NCBI RefSeq assembly: GCF_021730395.1
Contig: NW_026460998.1
Coordinates: 1 to 64,000, forward strand
Length of the DNA stretch: 64,000 bases
Reading direction: 5' to 3'
Origin: Mercenaria mercenaria
Taxonomy: Eukaryota > Mollusca > Bivalvia > Venerida > Veneridae
Below, one piece after another: positions 36,782-49,205 of the stretch. Position 1 is the stretch's first letter, and each line of letters begins with the position of its first letter. Both the position numbers and the translations under genes were made by a program. The notes under the pieces were generated by a model, which was given only the letters and a program-made list of their open reading frames with translations, was not told where the DNA came from and searched no databases.

Positions 36782-36944
36782 AGGTTATTTATCATTGTAC
36801 TGTACAATACGAGATATATTTGGACTCGTACCCAGCTTAGAAAACCATATTGAACTCGCCTAGCGGCTCGTCCAATATTGTTTTCTCAGCTGGGTACTCG
36901 TCCAAATATATCTTCGTATTGTACAGAACAATGTTAAATAACCT
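36782..36944. repeat. Near-perfect palindromic MITE-like repeat
   Basis: Arms of about 78 bp fold on a short centre near 36863. AGGTTATTTA, TGTACAATACGA, ATATATTTGGAC and ACCCAGCT are each matched by their complement in the right arm. A diverged half copy of one arm lies at about 36635-36700 (TAACATTGTTCTGTA.AATA then CAAGCTGGGAAAA). Confidence 0.8.
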
Positions 36945-37202
36945 AATAGTAATATGCACGTTAAATATTTTTGTTATTGATGATAAAACATAAAATCAAA
37001 ATGAAAAATTAAGACCATGATTTTAGGATTTTCATTATTATTAAACAAAAAGTGTTAGCTTATGATAAACAGTGGTTGTCCAAAGACTGCTATATGTTTG
37101 TGAACATACAGGTCTAAATTTTTGAGTTATATGTAGGACACATTTATAGTTCAGAATATATAACAGAAAAGCCTAAGACGTCATAGGGGATTTTTTAATG
37201 GT

Positions 37203-37390
37203 TTAACCCTTACCCCGCTGAATTTCTATCATGAACTTGTCCAGCTTTCATTTTGGACCGTACCATTAATGTTAAAATGGGTGCTTATCAAAAAGATACT
37301 GACTGAAAGGCGAACAGAACGGATGTGCAGGCTGATCATGATCTACACTGGTCTCAAAGGCATATCAATCGTGTCCAGCATGAGGGTTAA
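37203..37390 (+). mobile_element. MITE with TTAA flanks and CCCT...AGGG ends
   Basis: TTAA at 37203-37206 and 37387-37390 bound CCCTTACC at one end and the complement GAGGG at the other. The interior includes GACTGAAAGGCGAACAGA and TGTGCAGGCTGATCATG. TTAA duplications are typical of piggyBac and Kolobok-type movers, so a MITE of one of these is inferred. Relatives: 34538-34705 and about 47755-47850. Confidence 0.65.
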
Positions 37391-38164
37391 ACTGTCATAA
37401 ATGAAATAAGTACAAACAATGACACTGCGAAAATCTTATGTGATACTATATATAGTAACTCCTACTTCTGCTAGAGAAATAAAATGATTCTAATTTATGG
37501 GGACTTTAAATTTCATGTTTGATTGCTTATAAATAACTGTTGTCTAAGAGGCATATGAATAAAAAAAAGGTTATCTAAGAGATATAAATCAATTCCATTT
37601 ATATAATATATATATATTAACTGGTATTAACTGGTAAAAGGAACTGTTTGAACATTATCAAAAGAGTTTGGTAAGTTTTGAATTTATATAGATTTATCGT
37701 CAAAAGCGATTTTAATAGGTTTTTCCATTGTTAAAATTTAGTCATTGTTTGGTAAAAAAAAAATATTGCAAAATTGCAGATGTATTGATAAAAAAAATCA
37801 GGATATAATAGTCAGTGTAAAAGCAACATTGTTTGATTCCTTTTTTTAAATTTTTAAACACTCGGACGAAAAAATTCTTTCATAAAAGATCAAACTTACT
37901 ACAACCCATGTGCTTTAGCTATATCTGGATTTTGAAAATTTGCATTTGGCATGAAAAATCTCTATGCATTTGATGGATCAACACAGTTGTTTGCATACCT
38001 TATTTGACAAACTATGTAAGCTGAAATTATTTAACTGTGTTTGACATGATATTATACATACAGCTCTATATATATTTTTGAACTCGTTTAGTTTGTTGTC
38101 TCTCAGATCAAAATGTTTTTCAGGTTATTGACTTGACATCAGTTTAAATTTTTAATTTTGTTAC
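37391..38164. other. Non-coding spacer
   Basis: No feature recognised beyond short AT-dinucleotide runs near 37603. Confidence 0.35.
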
Positions 38165-38600
38165 AAAGGCCTTCCAGAATAAAAAAGGAAATTCCATTTG
38201 TCCTTTTTCCATGGGAACACTGTAAACTGTATTTTGAAACATAGAGGAACATTCCTCTATCTATAACATATGAAAGATAGAGGAGCTTTACTCTCTCCAG
38301 GTAGTACTTTTTTGTAACATAGAGGAACATTCCTCTATCTACAATATATGAAAGAAAGAGGAGCTTTACTCTCTCCAGCTATTAATTTTTTGTAACATAG
38401 AGGAACATTCCTCTATCTACAAGATATGAAAGAGAGAAGAACATTACTCTCTCTAGCTAGTAGATTTTTGAAACATAGAGGAACATTCCTCTATCTTCAA
38501 CAGACAGAAAAATAATACTTCTCCAGCTAGTAGTGTTATTGTAACATAGAGGAACATTATTCTATCTTCAAGATGTGAGATAGGGGTACATAACTCTAAT
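38165..38600 (+). repeat. Left member of an inverted satellite pair
   Basis: A 70-bp outer part (AAAGGCCTTCCAGAATAAAA to ACACTGTAAACTGTATTTT) is followed by five units of about 77 bp. Each unit holds the near-palindrome ATAGAGGAACATTCCTCTAT, at about 38238, 38317, 38395, 38473 and 38543. The first 170 bp match the complement of 56584-56750 with only a few differences, 18.4 kb away. Confidence 0.9.
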
Positions 38601-39894
38601 ATCTAATAATGTAATGTACTAAAGTGGCAGCCTATTATATTTTAAACAAAAAATAATTAAAGGCATGCCAAAACAGTTGGTACTAAATAATATGCATTGC
38701 ACCTGATGATTATCACACTTTTTATATAAAACTGGCCCGGCAGTTTGGCAATTGGAAAAAGGTGCAATCAAAGTGTATGTTAGATATTATTTGAAACTAA
38801 CTTCTGTCATTTAACATGATTAAGGACGCATGTTTCTGCATGACAACTGTTTAATCTCAATACTCTTCAATCTGTAGCAGTTTGAATGTACAGTTTGTGT
38901 TTTTGGTTATGTTAACATATTACATAAATTAAACCAAATATGAACATATAAACACTAAGAAATAGTAGCTTTAGTGCTACTCTTTTTGGCAAGCACAGGC
39001 TAATACTTTCGAAGTGCTTCAAACACTCTCTTTATAGATAAATCATCAAACTCCAATAAGTCATTAGAACAGAAATAGAGTGGACACCAAACATTAAAAT
39101 AGAGCAGACACCAGTATCTTCCTTATAACATCTGCTTGTTACATACTGCCAATTACATTTCCTACTCCTGTCATGTAGAAATTATTAAACTCCCGTGAAT
39201 CAAAACACAGAAATACATAGTTAAAATGTATTGAATCATGCATGTAAAAACATCGGCGCAACAATTTCAAGGGAGGCACTTTTCACAAGATTGAATCCCA
39301 CAGTTTGATGTCTTTCAAAAAAGCATGAAAAAAAAGGGCGTTGTTCGATAGAAGTCTTTTCGGGTCCTGGAGAACAATATTAAAAATACAACTAAAACTT
39401 ATTAACATTGAATCAACAAGACAACATTTTGTATATTATTTTTTTGGGTTAAAATCAGGAACTTTAGTCAAATTACATACAATTCAACATGTAAGATGTT
39501 GAAATGAAAATTTGATGAATACGAATTTCCCCCAAATGGGTTTGTGTTGGGGAAATGGCAAAGAAATATATCAGGCAAATAGCAAATCTTTTTTGTGGGG
39601 GCGGAGGGTGGGGGTGAGGTGCATGATCGGGGTGGTGGGGAACCCTGGGTGGAGTAGCAAGGTGGAGGGTATATCTTTGCATGTTGATAAATATTCATAG
39701 ACGGTTAAAGGTTTAGAAAAAAAATTGTGGGATAGGGTTGAGGGTGGGGTGGGAAGGGGGATGGAGTGTGACCAGGGTGTAAGGGTTACACAACTTCAAA
39801 TGTGGATAATAAATGTTCATGGAAAACAATGAATGCAGTTTATTGAAATTCTACTAATTGGTTAGTTTGTTATGTACAAATATATGGATTTTTT
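38601..39894. other. Non-coding spacer with a G-rich patch
   Basis: No gene supported. 39595-39780 is G-rich on the + strand (GGGGGCGGAGGGTGGGGG); ORFs on both strands there are low complexity. Confidence 0.4.
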
Positions 39895-40235
39895 TAAACA
39901 ATTAAAGGGCAATAACTCTGAAGTTACTACAGAGATCATGATGAAATTGAGTATGCACTACCACATTAAGGTGATCTTAATTTATTGTAACTTTCATGGT
40001 TCTAGATCAAATATGTCACAAGTCATTAAGCAGAAATTGACATATACCTCATACAGTTTAACACTAGAAACTCTATTAACTGGGGTGGTTTTTTGGCAAT
40101 CTGACTGACACTTATCAGGCCGCATTTCCTGTAGTGGTGAACATGTATATTAAGTTTTATCATTAAAATATACTAAACCACTTCCTAGATATGGCTCCGG
40201 ACGGACGGACAGATGACGCAAAAACTGTATCCCTC
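39895..40235 (+). repeat. Bivalve repeat ending in GGACGGACGGAC
   Basis: Starts with AAAGGGCAATAACTCTG and ends with a short (GGAC)n and ATGACGC. The same word pair frames the repeat at 59460-59870. Non-coding. Confidence 0.6.
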
Positions 40236-40766
40236 CACCTTCGGCAGGGGATAAAATCAATAGCATGTCATCTAATACTCGCGATATGAAAACAACTTAA
40301 ATGTTTTTAGCAACAAATGTAAATATAAGGACACTAATTTAGCATATGGGTATGTAAAAAGTCTCATTGTGGTTTATATCCATCTAAATGCTAAAAATCA
40401 AATGTTCAATATGTTCACACAGACTTTGCAAACATACACACAAGATATAAGATAAATGAAATAAAGAACACAACTGAAACACATAAACACAAAACATATA
40501 TTAAATAAATGCACAACCTTTGAAAGGTAACTGCCCACAATAAGAATCCTTTACACATAGGAAATATTCCTCGACAGTTATAAGTAACTGACACACATAC
40601 TAATAACAGGCTTGACACACATCCTGTATAGGATTTTAATTGTTATGTTTGCTACAGTTGTAAAGGACCTTATTTGGCAAACGAAAAATACTGCATCTGT
40701 TTCATTTACAGGCATGCCAAGTTGATCTGGAGACTCAGTTAAACTCAACTTTCTTCTATTTTTCCT

Positions 40767-41246
40767 TTTTTGAATAGCAAGTGTTTTGTAAACTGTATAT
40801 AAAATCAGCATTTTGTTGAGATGCCCTGAAAGCTGATGGCCAGACTATCATAGGTATGTCAATTCGTTCACTGATATTTTTCAAGGAGATGCACATTTTT
40901 CTTCAAGCCTTGCTCCGTCCCTAATTTGAAAGCATGAATATCCTGAGCATTTTATGTACTCCAGTAAACATAATTCACTTGGCTGAAAGATTCACGGAAA
41001 TAAAAGTTTTTGAATAGCAAGACTTAGTTTTTTGTAAACTGTATTTTATAATCAGCATTTTGTTGAGATGTCCTGAAATCTAATCGCCAGTATCAGAGGT
41101 ATGTCAATTCATTCATTGATTTTTTTCTAAGGAGATGCACATTTTTCTCCAAGCCTTGCTCCATCCTAATTTGAAAGCTTGAGTATCCTGAGCATTTTTA
41201 TGTACACCAATAAACACAATTCACTTTAGCTGAAAGATTCATGGAA
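40767..41246. repeat. 240-bp tandem duplication
   Basis: Copies 40767-41005 and 41006-41246 share TTTTGAATAGCAAG, AATCAGCATTTTGTTGAGAT, AAGGAGATGCACATTTTTCT and GCTGAAAGATTCA.GGAA, about 88% alike by eye. Confidence 0.85.
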
Positions 41247-43147
41247 TAAAATTTAAAGGCTCTCAGCATGGCTTTCATCAAATGTTGTTAACTGGCTAGC
41301 CTTTGGTCATCGGAGATTTTCATCTGGCCCATTAACTTGACAGTCTAAAATAAAAGAAAATTTAAAAAATGTTAAATGAAGTTATTAGTACTGTTGTCAT
41401 CATTTTGAATGACCAAATGGATTATTCATGACATAATTTTTACACTTAGTTGTAATAAACTATTTAAAACAATGGAAACATAGTTATGTACATACCAAGC
41501 ATGTGCTTTTCATTCATGTCCCAATCAGAAATTTCTCATGGCTGTTTAAATCCATAACTTACAAAATCACTAATAAATGCATGTAATCACTGTACTCATA
41601 ACTGATCAACTGAAAATTTGAATTCGCCGGGATGCGTTAACGAGGGGCATGAACCCCGGAGAAATTTGGGGAACAACTGATAAGCAGAAGGCTCATGTAT
41701 CAAATGGAATTAACACAGGTCTAGAGCCTACTGTAAAAAGCTTTACCAGAAAAGAAAAATTTGAATTTTTAAACTGCATAGAATATGATAATCATTTCTG
41801 CAATTATATTTTATGGGGGATTACAAATCATGTTTAAATCAAGATGCAGAGAATAAAACTACAGACATACAGTGAAGAATTTTTGAAATAGGATGTTATC
41901 ACAATTGGAGTGTCTGCATTCCAGACTTGAACTACATTTATTGCTGGATTATCTTAATTAATTTGGGCCAGTGTCAGGTAAATGATTGTTTCACTCAGTT
42001 ACATTAAGACGTTTAAATATCAGAAATCCCAGTCTCAACTTTGAATTTTTTTAAGATTGATTCTGATATGGATGTACAAAATATGGACAAGGAAACATTT
42101 AAGTTCTACATTCGCTTGTGAATCATTGAAAGGGAGCTATTTTTAGCTGACCAAATTTACTGCCAGGGGATATAGGCAATCGAGCAACAGATTTAGAAAA
42201 AACTACTTTTGGATAGTTATTCATGAAAGAGTCAAAAATTCTCATTCTCAGCTGTTATCAAAATCTGTGTGCAAATCAAGGCCTTGCTCTAAAAAAGGAT
42301 TCAAAGATACAGATAGATTCTTGTATATTAGGATTATTACCATTTTAAAACACATTCTAAAAAGGATGATGGAAATGTAATTTCTAATCATTTATGTGGA
42401 ACAGAGGACCGCCAGATTGTTTGTGTCATACATTGTGGAAAAAATCTCATGGCATGAAGAAGTATAATGCTGCTTTCATAACTTTGATGAAAATGCAATA
42501 TGGTCAACAGAAAAACGTGATTCTTGGTGCATTAAGTTTATTTGGGGTGAACTTTTCATTTTCTGCGAAAATGGTTAAGAGGATGGGTTTATGTTTTAAC
42601 GATTTCCTTCAAAACTGCGGTTCCCCGGAGTAATTTATCTGCACATAAACATGGCAATTCTAATAAGGATTAACATCTGTTTTACCAAAAGAAGCTGAAA
42701 AACCCATCAGCAAAAACGGAATTAGTAAAATATATATGTATTTCATTTCTGTTTTATGCATACTCTACATTGAGCAAATCTAGTAGATCACGTTTGCAAA
42801 TGACAAGTAACCTTTAATGATGGTCAATCTGATCTAAACTATTTTGTGAAGTTTTTCATTTTTAGTGTACTCTTTTAGAGACAAAAACTATTGATGAAAA
42901 TGTGTATCTCCCGTTATGTAACCATTATCATTTTCATCATCATTTATATCCCAAAACCCATTTATCACCCTATTAAACACTCAAAATACTTAGGAAGACT
43001 GTCTAAATTTCAATCATGGCCATTTCTATTAACAACAATACAAACACCTTAGTCATCTCAATAACAATAACAACAACAACCGTTATCTTCTGACGACACC
43101 TGTTTTTCATTTTTGTTCATCAGCAAAAACATCAGTAAAACTAACGA
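41247..43147. other. Non-coding region; one unsupported ORF
   Basis: No gene supported. A 79-codon + ORF at 42394-42633 (KKYNAAFITLMKMQYGQQ) has no recognisable family and no convincing splice sites. A short ATC-rich tract precedes the triplet arrays (about 42928-42950). Confidence 0.4.
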
Positions 43148-43555
43148 TAATAATGATGAAGAAAAAGACATGATGATGATGATTATGATGATGATATTTA
43201 TAACAGAGGTGATGATGACAGTGGTGATTGTGATGATGATGTTAAAAGATGGTAATGATAACGATGATTATCTGGTGTTAAAGTTGTTGCTGCTGTGATG
43301 ATGGTGGTTGTGGTGGTGAAGTGATAATGTGATGATATGCTGGTTATGATGATCTTGATGATGGTGGTGCTGCAGGTGATGACAGTGTTTGTAATGATGA
43401 TAGTTGTCCCTTACGGTTGTGTTGATAGTCTTGATGCTGATGATAGTAGTGGTGGTGGGTGATAAAGATGTTGATGATGATGACGGTGTTGTGATTTTTT
43501 GATGATAGTGGTGGTGCTGCTGCTGGTGCTGCTGTGATGATGATGGTGATTAAAA
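43148..43555 (+). repeat. (GAT)n trinucleotide array with interruptions
   Basis: Mostly GAT/GGT triplets over about 400 bp (for example GATGATGATGATTATGATGA). The 61-codon ORF at its start is a reading of the array. Confidence 0.85.
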
Positions 43556-44154
43556 TAATGTTTTCAAGTTTCCATGATTACTTCAATGTATCAAAGCATA
43601 AAGCATTACATATTAAATGAATGGATTTTATAAGGCACGCATTTAAGAAACAATTTGCAGGTGTAACAACTGAAAAAGTTTGGAAATGAAAAAAGGATTG
43701 GTCTTAAAAATTCTTTAAAGGTTCCTTTGCAAAAGAAAAATTTATTTATTATTGCCTGTTATCTTTCAAGAAATGTTTGCCCAGAAGACACAGTAATTAG
43801 ATCGGTGATAAAGGAGTACCCATGCATGAAGCAGTGTAATAATGCCATGACTTGCACTGATAGCCCCGTGTGTTGATGTATAAATAAACAAGGTTAATGC
43901 TTTCATGCATCCAAATCGGCAAAATGTTTTTTTTTTGTGGTTGAGATATTCAAATCTGATACATGTATAAAAAAATAATTTGAAAAATTAAAAAGTTCCA
44001 AACATGACTGTCCAGTTTTCTATTAGTAAAATACCATTTTTTTGATGCTGTTGTTAATAATGATGACGATTTGAAAATTAAAACTTAATAATACAGTTAC
44101 TACATTTAATTGAAGCACCACTTCAAACAAATGTTGTAATTCACTTTCATCAAA

Positions 44155-44575
44155 AAAAACAATATAAATCATCATCACTATCATATACATGCCATTCTTA
44201 TTTCACTGACAACATTGTAAAGAAAATTTTCTTCATCACTACCAACTTATCATCAACTGTCAAAAAAATCATCATCATCATCACCACCACCATAGTATCA
44301 TCATCAACAACAGCAGCAGCAATAAAACTCAAAACAAAAACATCATAAAGAAAATCCCTAACTACATGTCATTCTTTTCGTCCCCTTTTTCAATTCAAAA
44401 ATTAACAACATCTCATCATCAGTGCTATTAAATCATTAGTTGAATCTTCAACATCAGCATTTTCAAAGCAATTACAAAGGTAATATCAGCATACTTCGCA
44501 TGGACATCATGATAAAAAAGCTACAAAATCTATTATAATCATCATTATCATTATCATCATCAGTTGCTTCGCTTT
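44155..44575 (-). repeat. (ATC)n trinucleotide tracts
   Basis: Scattered ATCATCATC and ATCATTATC runs, i.e. the complement of the array 0.6 kb to the left. Separated by ordinary A+T-rich sequence. Confidence 0.7.
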
Positions 44576-44667
44576 TTCCAACAACACTCTAGTTCCACCA
44601 CTCCTTCTTTATGGCCTTTATCATATTATCAATATATCTGATATAGACAAAAAATTAAACATATGAG

Positions 44668-44760
44668 TTTGACTCCAAAATCTCACTCCAATTTTTCACT
44701 CCAAGGTCATTCCAAAATCTCCATTTCATGACTCCACTCCAAGACTCCACTCCATATTTT
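44668..44760. repeat. ACTCCA-rich low-complexity tract
   Basis: Irregular repeats of ACTCCA separated by 5-12 bases (CACTCCAATTTTTCACTCCA and so on). Confidence 0.6.
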
Positions 44761-47754
44761 GTCGCATGCCTTCAGAGATTATCTAATGACAAAAAGCCCC
44801 ATTACATAGGTTATATATCTATTAGAATGTATGTTTTATTACATTTTATGAAATTTTGTAATTGCTTTCCTTTGATACGAAATGATTAAAATGGTGGGCT
44901 GTCATTTTATTTTAATACAATTTCTAGTATTTACATTTTATATATGATAGTATTGAGATGTTTCAATATCTTAACCGAAAGAGAGGGGTTAATATAAATT
45001 TAAAAAAATGTTTCATTTCTAATGAATTTCTGCTAAGTATATATTTGTTTCCTGTCTTGAATATAAATCAACGTTTTGATCACTGGGGGTTGACGCGTAT
45101 AACGAAAATGTGTTCTCAGAGACAGCACGTGTATTTTCCTCTTTCAAAGGAAGACTATGTTGACCACGTGCTGGATACAATTTTGTGTATTTCTTGGGCT
45201 TTTGTACTTGTCAAGAAGATCAAATAGCAGTTACACATGGTGAATGTTAATTCAATGCTATAATACAAACACCTCTTGTTGTTATACTTTATGTTTTAGT
45301 GCGGTCAATGTCATGAAGTACGCGTTTTGTGCTTTGTGCATAATTTCATGTACATATTAACTGTACAAAGAAAAAATGATTAATAATAGTTATATGTAGA
45401 TATCTTATGTCGTGATTTGGAAAGAACATTTGCTTTTGATAAAAAAATTACATACATAAAGATTTTGTGTGTGTGCGTGTCGCACAGAGTGTTTTTAAAC
45501 AAAGTCAAATTTTATGTATGTATTTATCAACGAAATCATGTTTAATTTCAAGAAATGAACCACGCTATATGTCTATACTTTGCCTTTCATTGAGGAACAT
45601 ACACGTGCTGTCTTTTAGAAACACTTTTCTGTACAAGCGTCAGCCATTGATGATTGGATACTGAGTTTATAAATCTTAAATAGATCACTATTTTGTTACC
45701 TACATACTCATTTGCTTAACTTATGGTAAAAAAGTACATAAGACATTACTTATTTTAGAACAGTATATTCTAATGCAATAGAGACACTCACATGGAATTA
45801 TTACAGAACTTTAGCTGCTCTTAACTGCTGGCTTGAAAAAACTTTGCTAAAGATTAGCTCCTGGACATTTTATCATAATGTTTATCTCATTTCAATGACT
45901 GGCCATTACCAGACACACATTAAGGCAATAAATTCTGGAGGTGGTTGCTCACTGACCATCTGGGTTCATCTCAGAGAATATGTTCATGCTCTTGTATACA
46001 AGTTGATCAATAATACTAAGTGTTGAATTGCACTTGTGATACAGAAAAATATTAAATCAAATGCCACACGCAATGATATATATATATATACCAATAATTT
46101 GATGATTTAAATGCTTGTATATACATTTCCATCATATTGAATCATTTGTAGCACATTCACTGGGTCTTAGCACATTAAAATGTGAATGAAACATATGTGA
46201 ATAGGAATTCGTAGCTGACTTGGTTAAACAAAACGACAGTAAGGTAGCAATATATTCTTTTATTATTTTAATTCACGAGTTGTAGGCTACAATACAGAAG
46301 ACCCATTTTTAAGAAAATCAAACTGGAAGCTAGAAATAAGGTCATGAGTCATCATATACCTGTCAAAATTTGTCATTAGTTTTTACGAGCTGTCAAAATT
46401 ATTTTTATCCCTCACTGTTTTTGTAAGTATCATGGTAGGATATTGTAGTGTGTAACTTACATTACATTCCACATTCATATTTATGCTTGAAATTGCTTTG
46501 TTGAGCTCACCGAAGTCACGTAAGAATTTCTATTGTTTTAGTTTATTGTCTGTAATAAAGGTACCAAACCTCAATATTAAGATATAAGAATTGTTCCTTT
46601 CTGGTAGACAAAGGAAACTTTTTGGTTGAATAATAACATAACGGTTTATGGAAAGAACTGAATATTCTTTGGCTTTTTGTTATTCACCGGAAATTTAAAA
46701 CGTGATAACACCTTAAATAGAAAAGGACCTATTTGGAAATCAAAAATTCGGTACCCCACAAATTAAAGTTGCTTATTTTTTCGGATATTATGAATATTTT
46801 TTTTTTATAAAAAAGATATTTTAACATTTGATTGGTCCTTTTTGACTTTAGATAGACACACCTCAGTTCATAATTATATACTCTGTAGAAAACGGGACAA
46901 AAAATTTACTTTTTCAAATATAACTGATGAAATGAGATATTTTCCGCAAATAATCAAAACAACTGTACCCCTAAGATGTAGATGAATTATTCAATATTCT
47001 TTGTGTTATTTGTTTTAAAGTTGGTAATGGTTTGCTTGGTCCTTTTTGCATTTTATTGAGTAAAGTGAACATTTCTTCAAATATTACGTTTTTCCGCCGT
47101 TATCCGTAAGTACTCGGAAGCTGTTACGGAAAAAATTGTCGTCTGCTATACAGCCTGCTAGCCGCTATAGATATGCTCATGATTATTTTGCATAGAATGT
47201 GTAAAATTCTAAAAGAATGGTTTTCACACGGACCGGCTATATCTTGAAGATAAAAATCGACGAATGACTACTTTTATTTATGAATACAGAATAAAATATT
47301 GAAAGGAGGTTCGGAAAAAAGCAGAATGATAATATCAGTTCATCAGGGCTATCTTTCAAACTGAAGTTTCGTCACATTATGAACATTATAATAGAAAGTT
47401 TTGTCTCTATTGAAAAATGCCATATCAAGAAAAAAAGATGACGGCGTCGGGAATAGAATACGGACTGCCGCGACAATAAAGAAGTTTTCCCAATCATGCT
47501 ATGGAGGGTTTAGTGTTCAATGCGCGTTTAATATACAAATTTCATCGTAAAAAGTAGATAAAACAACTAATTCTCATTTGATTCCACAACATATAGTCCG
47601 TCAGTATAAGTTTGAAAGCATTCTTAAATATAGCATTAATTTTCAGATATCTAAAAACATGATTTTTACACTTATTTCATTAATCTCACAACAGTAGGAA
47701 GAATCAGTGTAAACAATTACCCAGCTTTAGAATTTACAGTACTTAATAAGTTAT
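44761..47754. other. Gene-free A+T-rich region
   Basis: No gene supported. The + ORFs at 44958-45227 and 45467-45664 have no recognisable family and lack supporting signals. A short (AT)n lies at about 46074-46090. Confidence 0.35.
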
Positions 47755-47945
47755 CATAATGGACATGTCCATCTATAAATTTAAATTACATGTATACCAT
47801 TAATGTTAATAGAGTTTTTTCCGTAAAAATTTACTGAGTGAATAGCGAACAGTAAAGATCCTGGCCTAGACTTACAAAGTCTGTTGAGATCAAATAATCT
47901 GTAAAAATATTAATTTCTTCATACTGACACTGCTATTTTCTCAAC
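47755..47945. repeat. Eroded MITE piece joined to a repeat also at 50385
   Basis: 47755-47850 resembles the TTAA MITE family (ACTGAGTGAATAGCGAACAG). From 47868 AGACTTACAAAGTCTGTT then GATCAAA.AATCTGT recurs at 50385-50460; that word is itself a small hairpin (AGACT..AGTCT). Confidence 0.55.
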
Positions 47946-48829
47946 AAAAAAAAATCTCTCAAGGCTCATCTTAACAGAGACAGGCAGGACATATTGTAAA
48001 TTTTTTCAGAAAGTGGTATCAGAGAGAATTGATACTATGGCCAGGTGCTTTACACTAAAGACTGATGCCAGTCTAATTCTGGCCTAAATTTTACGATAAA
48101 ACTCCAGGTATCATTATTTTTACTGTGGATAGGGGAAGCGCAACAGTACACAGAGCGAAATCTTAACGGTGACCCCCGTATTTCTTTTTTGAAATAGATA
48201 GCGATTGAAATTATGTATGCTTGTTCAAAATTATTCACGTGTTTTGCATTCATAAATCATTTGCCTACGATGTGACGTCTAAATAAACTTGACAAATTAT
48301 ATATCATTGGAGAGATAATTTTAACACAAACTTGAAAATAAAGACTTTTTGCCGTATTTTTGTTGTATATAGGAACGCTGCTTAGAAAACCTGTCAAGCA
48401 CGTCTTTTGCGCTTTGCTGAAAAAGACGTTTGTGGTCATGTTTGAAGATTTACTGGTGCAAAATGGAGAATAACAGAACTGAAAAAAGCAGTCTATCAGA
48501 AATATTGACAACTTTAATCTGTGAAAAACTCATAACAGTCTGTTGAAAATTGGTAGGTGGCACATATTTGAAATTACAGACTTAGTGTAGCAATTACTTG
48601 TTGTTTTTTTTTTGTACATAGATGCGTCAGACCAAAGCTATTAATTATGGATTTTTCCCCGTGTTACTACAACAACAACAATTAGTACGGAAATCTACGA
48701 ATGTGTCCGAAGCACTGATATTGGATTACTGGTTTTATGGTTTTATTATGATAGGTAAAGCTGTCCTGCTTTATCGGTTTAGAGATGTTACTAAAAGTTA
48801 GTAATGGCACTGTGTACATGATTTCAAGA

Positions 48830-49030
48830 GAGGCCTCCATTGCCGAAAACCTCACATGAGATGTTTGAATTCTTCTGGAATGTCGGCTGTAATCTGATGT
48901 CTGGAACAATGCCTTGAGGTGCACCTTGGGTCTTCCTGTACCATTAAATGCCACTGCATGACCAAACTGTGACAGTGTGACTCTACCCAAACTACATACC
49001 CCCAAAAATACCAACAAAAAACCCAAAAGT
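48830..49030 (+). repeat. Degraded V-SINE-like copy
   Basis: GAGGCCTCCATTGCCGA corresponds to the SINE head. GAGGTGCACCTTGGGTCTTC and TACCATTAAATGCC follow, then GACAGTGTGACTCTACCCAA and an A-rich tail. Same order as the element at 32-317 but much diverged. Confidence 0.6.
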
Positions 49031-49127
49031 TCAAAAATATCTAATAAAATAATACTGAATCATTGTCTACATCATTTGTCAAATTCAGAACTTTGTCAAA
49101 ATTTAATGTGTCTTAATTTATACTCAT

Positions 49128-49205
49128 GAAGTTTGTGTGAGTGAGTGAGTTGGGTTTTACAGCGAATCGGCACAAAATGGTCAAATATCGATGAGACATT
49201 GAAAG
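49128..49205 (-). repeat. SINE tail fragment with (ACTC)n end
   Basis: On the minus strand: TTGTGCCGATTCGCTGTAAA then ACCCAACTCACTCAC, a tail type I recall from molluscan SINEs. Only the 3' end is recognisable. Confidence 0.45.

Noticed and set aside
38235-38580. CRISPR-like array of palindromic repeats
   Set aside because: Units are contiguous tandem satellites without unique spacers, in an animal genome.
42394-42633. 79-codon ORF as an exon
   Set aside because: No recognisable family, no convincing splice sites; kept only as a remark.
41650-42636. CCCCGGAG(A/T)AATTT at 41655 and about 42623 as flanks of an inserted element
   Set aside because: Only a 14-bp match with one difference, and no inverted ends or tail between them.
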